From: Fibrobacter sp. UWB2
GTDB lineage: Bacteria; Fibrobacterota; Fibrobacteria; Fibrobacterales; Fibrobacteraceae
DNA: 64,000 bases
Direction: 5' to 3'
Assembly (NCBI RefSeq): GCF_002210425.1
Contig: NZ_MWQK01000004.1
Span: forward strand, 1-64,000
Each line of letters opens with the position of its first letter. Within the stretch, counting starts at the first letter, position 1. The position numbers and the translations under genes are program-made. The notes under the pieces were generated by a model. That model had not been told where the DNA came from and made no database searches. It saw only the letters and a list, made by a program, of their open reading frames with translations. Positions 53,342 through 62,371 of this stretch are shown piece by piece.

Positions 53342-54253
53342 ATGCTTTTATCCGTAATTATACCTGTTTTTAATGAAGAAGAGATCGTTGCCGAAACCTA
53401 CCGCGTCTTGGAGGAAGAGCTCAAGGATATCGAACACGAACTCATTTTCGTAAACGACGGTTCCAAGGACCGCACCCGAGAAATCGTGGAAGGCCTCCTC
53501 CCCGGGAACCCGAACAACAAAATCATCAACTTTAGCCGTAACTTCGGCCACCAGGCAGCGTTCAGCGCAGGCCTCGACCACGCCCAAGGCGCAGCCGTCG
53601 TCATTATCGATGGCGACTTGCAGGACCCGCCGAGCCTCATCCACGAGATGCTCGAAAAGTGGCGTGAAGGCTACCAGGTCGTTTACGCCCAGCGCAACAA
53701 GCGCAAAGGCGAGACGCTCTTCAAGCGCTTTACGGCTTTCTGCTTCTACCGTTTGATTGGCAAGCTCACGAGCATCGACATTCCGCCTGACACCGGCGAC
53801 TTCAGACTCATGGACCGCTGCGTGGTGGACCAGCTCAAGAACCTCCCGGAACGCAGCCGCTTCTTGCGTGGGCTCGTGTGCTGGGTCGGTTTCAAGAAGA
53901 TAGGCGTCAAGTACGACCGTGCCGAACGCACCGCAGGCACTTCGAAGTATCCGCTCAAGAAGATGTTGCGCCTCGCGTTCGACGGCATCACGGGCTTCAG
54001 CTCGGCTCCGCTCAAGATTAGCTTCTACATGGGTTTCATTGCTACAATCGTCGGCTTTGCACTCCTCGTCTGGTCGATTCTCGAAAAGTTCCTCTCCCCT
54101 GCGACAACGGTTCCGGGCTGGGCATCTCTCATGACCGCCATCGTGTTCTTCGCAGGCGTGCAGCTTTTGACCATCGGCATTCTCGGCGAATACATCGGCC
54201 GAATCTACGACGAAGTCAAGCAGCGCCCGCTGTACATCGAAGACAAGAAATAG
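53342..54253 (+). CDS. GtrB/ArnC-type polyprenyl-phosphate glycosyltransferase (GT2)
   Basis: 303 residues. GT2 fold: LLSVIIPVFNEEEIV, LIFVNDGSKDRT, NFGHQAAFSAGLDHAQG, the metal-binding DGDLQDPP, DTGDFRLMDR and RSRFLRGLVCWVG. Two C-terminal membrane helices (SFYMGFIATIVGFALLVW; ASLMTAIVFFAGVQLLTIGI) and the RIYDEVKQRPLY tail are typical of enzymes making undecaprenyl-phosphate sugars. It probably supplies the donor for the GT-C enzyme upstream. The sugar (glucose, mannose or other) is not decidable. Confidence 0.92.
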   Translation: MLLSVIIPVFNEEEIVAETYRVLEEELKDIEHELIFVNDGSKDRTREIVEGLLPGNPNNKIINFSRNFGHQAAFSAGLDHAQGAAVVIIDGDLQDPPSLIHEMLEKWREGYQVVYAQRNKRKGETLFKRFTAFCFYRLIGKLTSIDIPPDTGDFRLMDRCVVDQLKNLPERSRFLRGLVCWVGFKKIGVKYDRAERTAGTSKYPLKKMLRLAFDGITGFSSAPLKISFYMGFIATIVGFALLVWSILEKFLSPATTVPGWASLMTAIVFFAGVQLLTIGILGEYIGRIYDEVKQRPLYIEDKK

Positions 54254-54261
54254 ACGAGCGA

Positions 54262-54356
54262 GTTGTTAGTCTTTGGTTATTAGCTATATTTGGCGCATAT
54301 AGAGCCTAGTTAAAGCTAATGGCTATTGACTAACAACTATTGACCATTGACTAAAA
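54262..54356 (+). repeat. Two heptamer-phased runs upstream of gmk
   Basis: 54262-54289: GTTGTTA, GTCTTTG, GTTATTA, GCTATAT. 54315-54356: GCTAATG, GCTATTG, ACTAACA, ACTATTG, ACCATTG, ACTAAAA, reaching to one base before the gmk ATG. Confidence 0.6.
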
Positions 54357-54357
54357 A

Positions 54358-54918
54358 ATGAAAAACAAGCTTTTCGTTATGAGTGCCGCCAGTGGCGCGG
54401 GCAAGACCACCCTCAAGGATCTTGTCATCAAGGATTTCCCGGACATCAAGTATTCCATTTCCGCTACAACGCGCAAGCCGCGTGAAGGCGAAATCGATGG
54501 AGTCCACTACTTCTTCAAGACCAAGGAAGAATTCGAGCAGATGATCAAGGACGATGCATTAGTCGAATACAACCTGGTTCACGGCAACTACTACGGAACG
54601 CCCAAGAGCTTTGTCGAGAAGACTCTTGCCGAAGGAAACCGCGTGCTGTTTGACCTTGACGTTTTCGGCAAGGTGAACTTCGACAAGGTCTACCCGGACG
54701 CCACCGGCATTTTCATTTTGCCGCCAAGCGACGAAGAACTCGAACGTCGCCTCCGTGGCCGCGGCACTGACAGCGAAGAAGTCATCCAGCTCCGCCTTGC
54801 AAACGCGAAGAAAGAAATCGAATTTGCTAAGACCAAGGGCAAGTACGAATACACCATCGTGAACGATGATCTTCAGAAAGCTGCTGACGAACTCCGCGCT
54901 ATTTTAAGCCAGAAGTAA
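54358..54918 (+). CDS. gmk: Guanylate kinase
   Basis: 186 residues. Phosphorylates GMP to GDP. P-loop SAASGAGKTTL (9-19), GMP-binding SISATTRKPREGEIDGVHYFF, VHGNYYGTPKSFVEKTL, lid RLRGRGTDSEEVIQLRLANAKKEIE, C-terminal YTIVNDDLQKAADEL. The usual DIDVQGA segment reads DLDVFGK. The region before the ATG is a heptamer repeat with no ribosome binding site. Confidence 0.96.
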   Translation: MKNKLFVMSAASGAGKTTLKDLVIKDFPDIKYSISATTRKPREGEIDGVHYFFKTKEEFEQMIKDDALVEYNLVHGNYYGTPKSFVEKTLAEGNRVLFDLDVFGKVNFDKVYPDATGIFILPPSDEELERRLRGRGTDSEEVIQLRLANAKKEIEFAKTKGKYEYTIVNDDLQKAADELRAILSQK

Positions 54919-54974
54919 ATCGCACCCAAAGCTACAAGTGCAGAAAGCCGCGAGATTCGCGCGCACAACCTTTG

Positions 54975-55015
54975 AAATTCCCGCCCCATCGTTTACCGAG
55001 AGGCGGGAATTTTTG
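54975..55015. terminator. Bidirectional terminator between gmk and the HIRAN gene
   Basis: Perfect 11-bp stem AAATTCCCGCC / GGCGGGAATTT (54975-54985 with 55002-55012), flanked by T on the right and A on the left. Confidence 0.85.
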
Positions 55016-55024
55016 TGTGAGGTG

Positions 55025-56032
55025 TTATGTGTGAATTCTTACGACAATGGAATTTTCAAAGAAGCTCGGGTCCGCTCCCAAACGCCACAGCTTAGAACCA
55101 TACGCAAACAGGCTTGGACGCGCCTTGCGCAAAATCGCGGCCCCCGTTGCACGCAGATACCCAGCCTTGCTCTTGGAAACCAAGCCCTTGAGCTTTGCCC
55201 CCAAGTCATCAATGCTCACGCTAATCGCATTATGGTCATGCGGATTGTACGGTTCCGCCTGCACCATGGTCGCAAGCGATGCGAAAAATTCCTGACTTTT
55301 GGCGCCAACCGTAGCATCATCAAAGAAGCGGAACGCCGTCGCCGTTTTAACGACCGATTCATATTTTTCGATGCCCGCAATCCAGGGATGATTCGTTGCG
55401 CCCACAAGCCCAATCGTAAAATCAAATGATTCCGCTTCGCGGAAATAGCGAATAAACATCTCCTCCGGCGATTCCATTTCGGGATTCGGTTTAAGAGCAT
55501 CCTTTGCGGCCTCCAAAAGAATCGCCGCAACATTCGTTTCGCCTGTAGAAATAGGAGCATTAGCCTTGTAAATCTGCGCAAAGTCAGAGTCGCCACGGAA
55601 ACCGCCATAGACATACGCAAACAGAGCCTCGGCCGCTACGGGCTTTATGAGGTGTAACACAATCGGCAAAAAGTTCGCAAACACCGCAGCTCGACGGCGC
55701 AAAAGTTCCGCGATAAGCAGACCATCGCGTTCATCAACGGCAAGCAAAAGCGCCCCCACATGCAACAAGAACGAATATTGCCCAACATCTAAATTTTTGA
55801 TATCGTTTGGCAAATAGACATTAATCGTCGCTTGCAATTCCTTCGGCAAGTACATGTACCAAGAAGGCGTGAAATAAGCACTCCCGTCAACACACTGCAT
55901 ATGAGAAAAATCATATTCTGTAGCAGAAGCAGTTCCCGCATAATCGAGAATCCCCGTCACACTACGGGTGAACGCATAAACCGTCGCATTTTGGGGCGTT
56001 TCAACTTTGATATAAAACATTTCATTAGCCAT
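55025..56032 (-). CDS. HIRAN-domain protein, unknown function
   Basis: 335 residues, cytoplasmic. Strong Shine-Dalgarno AGGAGG before the ATG. The C-terminal third (~205-310) resembles a HIRAN domain: FTIGLVGATNHPW at its start, then AEPYNPHDHNAISVSI (259-274) and KAGYLRATGAAILR, the DNA-end/branch-binding fold of HLTF-like proteins. The N-terminal two thirds (VYLPNDIKNLDVGQYSFLLHVGALLLAV; LLRRRAAVFANFLPIVLHLIKP) match nothing I recognise. No helicase or nuclease motif is present. Single gene flanked by terminator and divergent promoter. Confidence 0.65.
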   Translation of the reverse strand: MANEMFYIKVETPQNATVYAFTRSVTGILDYAGTASATEYDFSHMQCVDGSAYFTPSWYMYLPKELQATINVYLPNDIKNLDVGQYSFLLHVGALLLAVDERDGLLIAELLRRRAAVFANFLPIVLHLIKPVAAEALFAYVYGGFRGDSDFAQIYKANAPISTGETNVAAILLEAAKDALKPNPEMESPEEMFIRYFREAESFDFTIGLVGATNHPWIAGIEKYESVVKTATAFRFFDDATVGAKSQEFFASLATMVQAEPYNPHDHNAISVSIDDLGAKLKGLVSKSKAGYLRATGAAILRKARPSLFAYGSKLWRLGADPSFFENSIVVRIHT

Positions 56033-56206
56033 TGCAGGCCTCCTTTCTGAAGGTTACATGACAAATATAGGTTTAAAGGATGTCAGATAATGACATTTTT
56101 ACTTTTTGTGATTTTTTCGTCATTTTCGTGAATTGTTGCGAAAAGTTGAAGTGCAGAGCTTACCATAATAAACTATATTCAATAGGACTGAATTTAGGAT
56201 CGATTT

Positions 56207-59200
56207 ATGCGCTGCAAAGAAACAGTATTCTTTTTTACTGCTTTGGCATTATTCTTTTGCTTAGATGCTTGCGTAAACGCAAATTCCGAAGACATTGTAG
56301 CCAAAGGACCTTCCGTCGACGAAGAAAATCCCGTCGAGGTTTTTGACAGCACGCTCACCAAAACGTTCGACTCGATGATAGAAGTTTATCATCCAGAGCT
56401 ATTATTCTTTATCGGTACCGACAAGTCTTCGGCAAGGGCAAGCGAAAAGCCGCAGATGGACGCAAAACTCAACTACAAGTTTTACATGGATGTCCATGAA
56501 TTCACTTGCGGCGACTACAAAAAACTGGACAAGGAATTTGACCGGCTAAAACCAAACTGCGCCAATGACAGTCTGCCTCTCACCGACGTCACCTATTTTG
56601 ATGCAATCCTAATCGCAAACGCCAAGAGTAAATCTTTAGGCTTGGATACAGTTTACACATACACCAACGCAAGTTTTGACGAAGAAAACCATTGCACCGA
56701 CATCGAAGGCCTCGTAACGCATTTAGAAATTGAAGGTTTCAGGCTCCCTACCGAAGCGGAATGGATTCTGTCGGCCCAACTTGGCTGGGATCACGAGAAC
56801 AGTTGGAACAACAGCAATTCCGATTACAAAGTCCATACCGTTTGCAGCAAAGGTTTCGATGGCGCCGGCTTCTGCGATTTTTCGGGCAACATCACAGAAT
56901 GGACCAACGACTGGCTCGGGATTTTGAAGGACACTACCATCACCAACTTTACAGGTTCAACTGACGGCGGCGAAATCGGCGAACGCATTATCAAAGGTGG
57001 CAACTACAATTCCGATAAAGCGAACAGCAACCTGTACAGCCGCGGTGACGTTTACTCCGTAACATCTTCTACCATGGCCAAGTACGTGGGGTTCCGCCTC
57101 GCCTTGGGAGTCATCCCCAAACCAGCGTGGTTCACAAGCAACGGGCACATCAGCGAAAGTAAAATCGAACCTATCGCTAGCGCCGCAACGCTCAAGAGCT
57201 ATACCGGTTCCTACAATATGAAACTCGCTTTCCGCAACGATGTCACCAACAACCTAGCCTTCATCGACTACAACAACGGCAACCTAAAAGTTTCAGAAAT
57301 TCACGACACACTAAACGTCTACCATCCTGAAATTTCGCCCAACGGAAAATTCGTCGCATTCTCAACCAAGCCCGAAGGCATTCAGGGCGAGTCTAAATTA
57401 TACATTAGGGAACTTTCAGAAAATTCCTCTACACCTATAGAACTCCAAGTCAAAAGCGCCGCCATCCCCCGCTGGAGAATTCTCGAAAATGGAGACACCG
57501 CAATCGTTTACGTGACCGATGCAGGCAACAATTCCGAAGAATCATCATGGCTAGCGCAAAGTACATGGCAAGTCACTTTTGCAAACGACAAGTTCGGCAC
57601 ACCACAAAAACTTTTTGACGGCACCTTCCACGGAGGAATCGCCCAAGACAACAGCCTCTCAGTCACAGGAGCAAAGCGCCTCCGCGTACGTTATGGGCAA
57701 AAGAACGACATCTGGTACTCTCAGGAACAAGCATGCAATGTAAGCCTCGCACAAGACGGCTCAAAACGCACCGCATTCTTGGACTTTGGCGGAAAAACAG
57801 GCCAAGAATTTGTCGGTTCACACTATGCAACACACGAACGCATTCTCATCGCCGATAGCACAGGCAAACTGATTCAATCTATTGCGGCCCCAAACGGCAA
57901 CACGTTCGACCACACCGAATGGGTATCAAGCACTTCAAACTTGGTCGCCACATTGACTAACATCAACGGATCCCACAAAAAGATTGTCCTCGTAAGCACA
58001 GTTGATACCACATTTATCGACTTGGCCGAAGGCGAAGAACTGTGGCATCCATGCCTATGGGTACAACCTAAAAAGATTATTCCGAAGCCCAAATCTAGTT
58101 CAAGTTCATTCGCACAAAGTTCTAGCTCTAGCGCTCACGCAGAAAGCTCCAGTTCAAGTACACCCACGCTAAATTCTAGCTCCAGCACATCTCCGCAAAG
58201 TTCAAGTTCAAACGAACCAGCGCAAAGTTCAAGTTCTAGCGAAATTGCACAAAGCTCAAGTTCCGAAAAGCAAGTTCCAAGTTCAAGTTCCGAACAAATA
58301 AATTCTAGCAGTTCTTCCCTGCTTGCAGAATCCTCTAGTTCCGAAGTTACTTCGAGCTCAAGCGTCGAAGAATCCAGTTCCAGCACCGCATCAAGTTCTA
58401 GCGAATCATCCAGTTCCGGAGTCCCTTATCAAATTAATTTCGAACTAGACACCGATAGCGCAGGCGTTTATTACAAGGCCGGACAAGCCCAGGTCTTCGC
58501 CGAAGCCCGTTACAAAATGGAACTTCTTTGGCAATACAAAGACAAGGCCGACGTCGTCATCATCGGTTCATCTAGAGCGCAACATGGCGTAGCCCCGATG
58601 GAACTCAGCGAGGAATTTTTCGGAGTCAACCTCGCCTTTATCGGGAACACCCTCAGCGGCTCCGAATTTTTGTACGACAATTACATTATTCCGCACATGT
58701 CCAAAGTCAAGTACATCGTATCATCCATCGACATCGACCGCGGATTCAACACCTTTAGCGGTAGCTTCTTTAATGGACGCGCAAAAATCTGTCCCGGATA
58801 CGTTTACGACAAGGATCACAATTACTGGAAAGACGGCTACCCCGAAGGACTTGCAGAACTGACGTACGATTCACCGGGCATATCAAGCTACGCAAACAAA
58901 TACCGCCAAACTCGCGGCCTAGATTCAATTCCAGGAGCATCAGTCTGGGAAGAAATGCCTCAAGTCGATTCGGACAGCAATTTGTATAGAAGGTCTCCCG
59001 GTTCATACCGCACAAACTTTAACAGCTTAAAGAAAATGGTCGAAACAGCACACGAAAAAGGCATTTACTTTATCGGAGTCGTCTTCCCGCAGAACCCGAA
59101 TTACAAGAAGACGGGCGCATTTGGTCGCTACGGCATTCCCCGCAGCGAAGCACCCATATTGCTCCAAGAAATTGCAGACCTCTCTAAAACCTATCCTAAC

Positions 59201-59347
59201 TTTATATTATTCGACGAAAATAAAATGGGCGATCACGACTATACCGGCGATATGGCATACGACCGTGACCACCTCGCTTATCCGGGTGCAATCCACTTTA
59301 CAGCGCGTCTAGATTCCCTCTTAAAAGAACTACCCGCATTAAAGTAA
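56207..59347 (+). CDS. Giant lipoprotein: FGE-like, beta-propeller, poly-Ser, SGNH-like domains
   Basis: 1046 residues, lipobox Cys22 (CLDAC). Domains: sulfatase-modifying/FGE-like ~70-300 (GFRLPTEAEWILSAQLGWD, FCDFSGNITEWTNDW, RIIKGGNYNSD, YVGFRLAL); TolB-like propeller ~320-625 (YHPEISPNGKFVAFST); serine-rich linker ~630-740 (blocks of S5 broken by short spacers); SGNH-hydrolase-like C-terminus ~750-1046 (VVIIGSSRAQHGVAP ... YDRDHLAYPGAIHF). This matches the Fibrobacter paralogous family I remember as TIGR02171, function unknown. Shine-Dalgarno TAGGATCG. The U32-like gene starts 2 nt after the stop. Confidence 0.88.
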   Translation: MRCKETVFFFTALALFFCLDACVNANSEDIVAKGPSVDEENPVEVFDSTLTKTFDSMIEVYHPELLFFIGTDKSSARASEKPQMDAKLNYKFYMDVHEFTCGDYKKLDKEFDRLKPNCANDSLPLTDVTYFDAILIANAKSKSLGLDTVYTYTNASFDEENHCTDIEGLVTHLEIEGFRLPTEAEWILSAQLGWDHENSWNNSNSDYKVHTVCSKGFDGAGFCDFSGNITEWTNDWLGILKDTTITNFTGSTDGGEIGERIIKGGNYNSDKANSNLYSRGDVYSVTSSTMAKYVGFRLALGVIPKPAWFTSNGHISESKIEPIASAATLKSYTGSYNMKLAFRNDVTNNLAFIDYNNGNLKVSEIHDTLNVYHPEISPNGKFVAFSTKPEGIQGESKLYIRELSENSSTPIELQVKSAAIPRWRILENGDTAIVYVTDAGNNSEESSWLAQSTWQVTFANDKFGTPQKLFDGTFHGGIAQDNSLSVTGAKRLRVRYGQKNDIWYSQEQACNVSLAQDGSKRTAFLDFGGKTGQEFVGSHYATHERILIADSTGKLIQSIAAPNGNTFDHTEWVSSTSNLVATLTNINGSHKKIVLVSTVDTTFIDLAEGEELWHPCLWVQPKKIIPKPKSSSSSFAQSSSSSAHAESSSSSTPTLNSSSSTSPQSSSSNEPAQSSSSSEIAQSSSSEKQVPSSSSEQINSSSSSLLAESSSSEVTSSSSVEESSSSTASSSSESSSSGVPYQINFELDTDSAGVYYKAGQAQVFAEARYKMELLWQYKDKADVVIIGSSRAQHGVAPMELSEEFFGVNLAFIGNTLSGSEFLYDNYIIPHMSKVKYIVSSIDIDRGFNTFSGSFFNGRAKICPGYVYDKDHNYWKDGYPEGLAELTYDSPGISSYANKYRQTRGLDSIPGASVWEEMPQVDSDSNLYRRSPGSYRTNFNSLKKMVETAHEKGIYFIGVVFPQNPNYKKTGAFGRYGIPRSEAPILLQEIADLSKTYPNFILFDENKMGDHDYTGDMAYDRDHLAYPGAIHFTARLDSLLKELPALK

Positions 59348-59348
59348 T

Positions 59349-60320
59349 ATGAAAATATTTTACCACCTCCCCGGACTGTTTGAATTTTACGAGCTGTACA
59401 AAGCATTCTTGCCACTTTGGCGTGAACACCGGGATTGGTTTTACGACTGGTGCGAAATTGGCTCCATTTACGGAGCGCCAAGCGATTGCATTTGGGGCGG
59501 CGGGCGCGTAGGTTTTGGCGAAGCAGAGCCGCGAAAAGTTGCAGAACTTATTCACGAATACGGGATTTCGGCAAGACTCACTTTCAGCAATTCATTGATT
59601 CGCGAAGAACATCTAGCAGACACTCGATGCAATAAGCTGTGCAAAATGTTTAAAAACGGCGCAGTTTCCAATGCTAACGAGATGCACACAATTCAAGAAG
59701 CCGACAAGAGTCGCGCATTTCAAGACAATGGCGAGATGCGCGCGGTTCAAAACGGAATCATCATTCATTCCGACCTGTTGCTGAATTACATCAAAACAAA
59801 ATACCCTAACTTTTATTTCGTCTCCTCGACAACGAAAGTCATCACTGATTTTGAGTTGTTCAAAGCGGAGCTAGACCGCAAAGAATTCCGCTATGTCGTT
59901 CCCGATTTCAGACTCAACAAGCAATTCGACAAATTGAACGCACTTACAAACGCACAAAAGCAAAAGGTTGAATTTCTTTGCAATGAATGTTGTTGGTTCG
60001 GCTGCTATGACCGCAAAAAATGCTACGAGAACGTGAGCCAGAAAAGCCTTGGCGAAAACAGCGAAGACCATGTCTGCGTCTCCCCCACAGCCAAAAGGGG
60101 TTACCATTTTTCCGATGCGATGAAGAATCCCGGCTTTATTGGGATTGAGGACATTCAAAACATCTACGCCCCCGCAGGATTCCAGCACTTTAAAATCGAA
60201 GGCCGTAGCCTCGGCAGCGCTCTCATTTTGGAATTTTTGCTTTATTACATGACCAAACCCGAGCATAAGCTTAAAGTCCGCGAAGAAATTTACCTGGACA
60301 GCACGTTGGATTTGTTTTAA
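59349..60320 (+). CDS. Peptidase U32-like, cysteine-rich protein
   Basis: 323 residues, cytoplasmic. N-terminal part looks like a TIM-barrel (GIIIHSDLLLNYIKTKYPNFYFVSSTTKVI ... YVVPDFRLNKQFDKL). It is followed by a cysteine cluster VEFLCNECCWFGCYDRKKCYE and a later Cys (HVCVSP), arranged as in U32-family proteins that hold a 4Fe-4S cluster (UbiU/UbiV, RlhA type). Assignment is by pattern and moderate. One base separates it from the giant lipoprotein's stop, so it is translated with it, yet the partners act in different compartments. Substrate unknown. Confidence 0.6.
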   Translation: MKIFYHLPGLFEFYELYKAFLPLWREHRDWFYDWCEIGSIYGAPSDCIWGGGRVGFGEAEPRKVAELIHEYGISARLTFSNSLIREEHLADTRCNKLCKMFKNGAVSNANEMHTIQEADKSRAFQDNGEMRAVQNGIIIHSDLLLNYIKTKYPNFYFVSSTTKVITDFELFKAELDRKEFRYVVPDFRLNKQFDKLNALTNAQKQKVEFLCNECCWFGCYDRKKCYENVSQKSLGENSEDHVCVSPTAKRGYHFSDAMKNPGFIGIEDIQNIYAPAGFQHFKIEGRSLGSALILEFLLYYMTKPEHKLKVREEIYLDSTLDLF

Positions 60321-60344
60321 ACAGACAACTAATGGAATGAATTT

Positions 60345-61253
60345 ATGGAACCGACAGACGCATTATTCATGATAATTGTAAATATTGTACTTTTTATCAT
60401 TTTTGCAATAATTCCTTTACTATTAGGCATTTTCGCCAACATTTCGACCAAGCATCCCAGGGCAATGTTCATTGCAGGGAAAACCGTATCAATTCTACTC
60501 ACAATTATCACTGTCATCTCACTTTCGATATCCGTAATATACGCAATCAACGAGCAGGATTCTACACAGCGACCCTATATTTTTGCATGGTGTATTTGCT
60601 GGCTACTCATAGCTATTTTTCCTTTATCAACATTTGACCTCACCACAAGCCAAAAAACAAAAAAGCAAAAGACCTGTTATCTCACCATTTCATTTATTAC
60701 GTTTTTCCTAATTCTGTCAGGATCTGAACTTCTATACAATCGAGCGTTTGGATACGTTTTTCAAACGGAACGGTTTGAACTATCCATAAACGATTTTTAC
60801 TCGAACCATCCTGAAGCCGATAAAAATAGCGACATCAATATATTCGCATCTATACAAAACGGAGAAGATGAGTTCACAGCGAATATATCCGTATATAAAG
60901 ATTCTATAACTCTAAAAGCAACAGAACTCCGTTATATAAGCAGTGAAATTATAAGCAGCGAAAAATCGCAAAAAGATTCTTGTTATCGCAACGACTTGCC
61001 GCGTGACTTAGTTCAAGACATTATTGAAGAAATCACCTATTATCAACCGGAAATTGAATACACCTGGGTAGGAGACCTATGTTTCCATCCATTCGCATTT
61101 GTTGAACTTGCCAATAATAAAAACGCAACAACGATAATATTGAAACTTCCAGACATTGATGAATATCATCCCAACGCCCAGCGTTTAGCAAAAAAAATCG
61201 CGAGTCTTGTAAACGATTCAAAAATCAACCCGACAAAAGGTTGCTCCAATTAA
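60345..61253 (+). CDS. Four-helix membrane protein with soluble C-terminus, unknown
   Basis: 302 residues. Membrane segments near 8-30, 42-66, 78-96 and 109-128, then a soluble domain (~140-300) with ERFELSINDFYSNHPEADKNSDINIFASIQ and two cysteines. Lower GC than the enzyme genes nearby. No family recognised. Confidence 0.7.
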   Translation: MEPTDALFMIIVNIVLFIIFAIIPLLLGIFANISTKHPRAMFIAGKTVSILLTIITVISLSISVIYAINEQDSTQRPYIFAWCICWLLIAIFPLSTFDLTTSQKTKKQKTCYLTISFITFFLILSGSELLYNRAFGYVFQTERFELSINDFYSNHPEADKNSDINIFASIQNGEDEFTANISVYKDSITLKATELRYISSEIISSEKSQKDSCYRNDLPRDLVQDIIEEITYYQPEIEYTWVGDLCFHPFAFVELANNKNATTIILKLPDIDEYHPNAQRLAKKIASLVNDSKINPTKGCSN

Positions 61254-61274
61254 TTTCAAACATCAAAAAAAATC

Positions 61275-62156
61275 ATGCAAAAAATGAAACCCGCAAAGAG
61301 ATTTTTCATGACCATCTTGATTATCATAGCCTCCCTCATTTTACTTTTAGCAATTTGGTTCAATATTCCCTATTCACCCGTCAAGACGCAGTTTCAGAAC
61401 GATGTCGAGGCTAGGTTGCAAAGCGTCACAGCAATCACCGGAACACTAGATTCCGCAAGTATCGCAAACCTCCCACATCTCATCCAAAAATATCTCAAAA
61501 CAAGCGGTTACATCGGCAAAGAAAGACGCTCGCACTTAACCATGGAATACAAAAATGTCGATTTTGGCATGGGCGTGAATAAGCCGCGAATCAAAATCGA
61601 TTACACGCATGTGGACTTTGCCGATTCACCAGAAAGGCTCGCCTTTATCGACAGCAAAATGTTCGGCATCCCGTTCCAAGGCTACGATTACTACATGAAC
61701 GGCAAAGGCGGAATGAAAGGCGTTCTCGCAAAAATCGTTACGCTATTTGACCAGACCGGCCCAGAAATGGACAAGGCTTGTCTCATTACCTATCTCGCCG
61801 AAGCATTCTTTTTGCCAGAAGCACTCCTAAAAGATTTCATCACGTTCAAGCAAATTGATGACCACACCGTCGAAGCTACAATTACAAACCAAGGCGTAAC
61901 CGCAACCGGAATTTTCCATTTCAACAACGCTTACGAAATGACCTCGTTTACAACAAATGATCGTGGTCAAATATCACCCGATGGAACCATCGAATACACC
62001 CCGTGGGAAGCGCAATGCGAAAACTACAAAACCTACTCCGACGGCATCAAACGCCCCACCATTTTCCGCGCTGTATGGAAAAACAAAGACAGCGACTTCG
62101 TCTATTTCGACGGAGAAATCAGCAAAGTGAATGGAGCTAAGGTAAAAGCAGAATAA
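61275..62156 (+). CDS. Membrane-anchored protein, possibly DUF6544-like
   Basis: 293 residues. One N-terminal anchor (FFMTILIIIASLILLLAIWF), then a soluble domain: LPHLIQKYLKTSGYIGKE, YYMNGKGGMKGVLAKIVTLFDQTGPEMDKACLITYLAEAFFLPEALL, ATGIFHFNNAYEMTSFTTNDR, EYTPWEAQCENYKTYSDGIKRPT. The P..QKYL start and WEA..ENY element remind me of the DUF6544 family; from memory only. No catalytic motif seen. Confidence 0.7.
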   Translation: MQKMKPAKRFFMTILIIIASLILLLAIWFNIPYSPVKTQFQNDVEARLQSVTAITGTLDSASIANLPHLIQKYLKTSGYIGKERRSHLTMEYKNVDFGMGVNKPRIKIDYTHVDFADSPERLAFIDSKMFGIPFQGYDYYMNGKGGMKGVLAKIVTLFDQTGPEMDKACLITYLAEAFFLPEALLKDFITFKQIDDHTVEATITNQGVTATGIFHFNNAYEMTSFTTNDRGQISPDGTIEYTPWEAQCENYKTYSDGIKRPTIFRAVWKNKDSDFVYFDGEISKVNGAKVKAE

Positions 62157-62173
62157 TTACTAGATTTTAGACA

Positions 62174-62338
62174 ATGAACAAAATATTTTTCTATTCACTA
62201 TATGCTTTTAGTGCGATTCTTTTTATCGTTGGTTTGTTCCTGCCGCCAACGCCGTCCTTTTGCTTTGTTTTGCCAGCCATTGGGTTGGTATCGGTTTTGA
62301 CAAGCTTGTGGGACTTTGTTGTGATGGGTATTTCTTAG
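62174..62338 (+). CDS. Small two-helix membrane protein, 54 residues
   Basis: Frame MNKIFFYSLYAFSAIL ... VVMGIS: two hydrophobic helices around PPTP. TAGATT ends 7 nt before the ATG, the leaderless arrangement of this genome. Lies between two coding genes in the same direction. Confidence 0.55.
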   Translation: MNKIFFYSLYAFSAILFIVGLFLPPTPSFCFVLPAIGLVSVLTSLWDFVVMGIS

Positions 62339-62371
62339 GCCGCTCAAAGAAGCAAACATAAGGTTGTCTGT

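Noticed and set aside
58093-58425. Serine-rich stretch as a frameshift or assembly artefact
   Set aside because: The frame stays open into a coherent SGNH-like domain, and poly-Ser linkers are typical of Fibrobacter secreted proteins.
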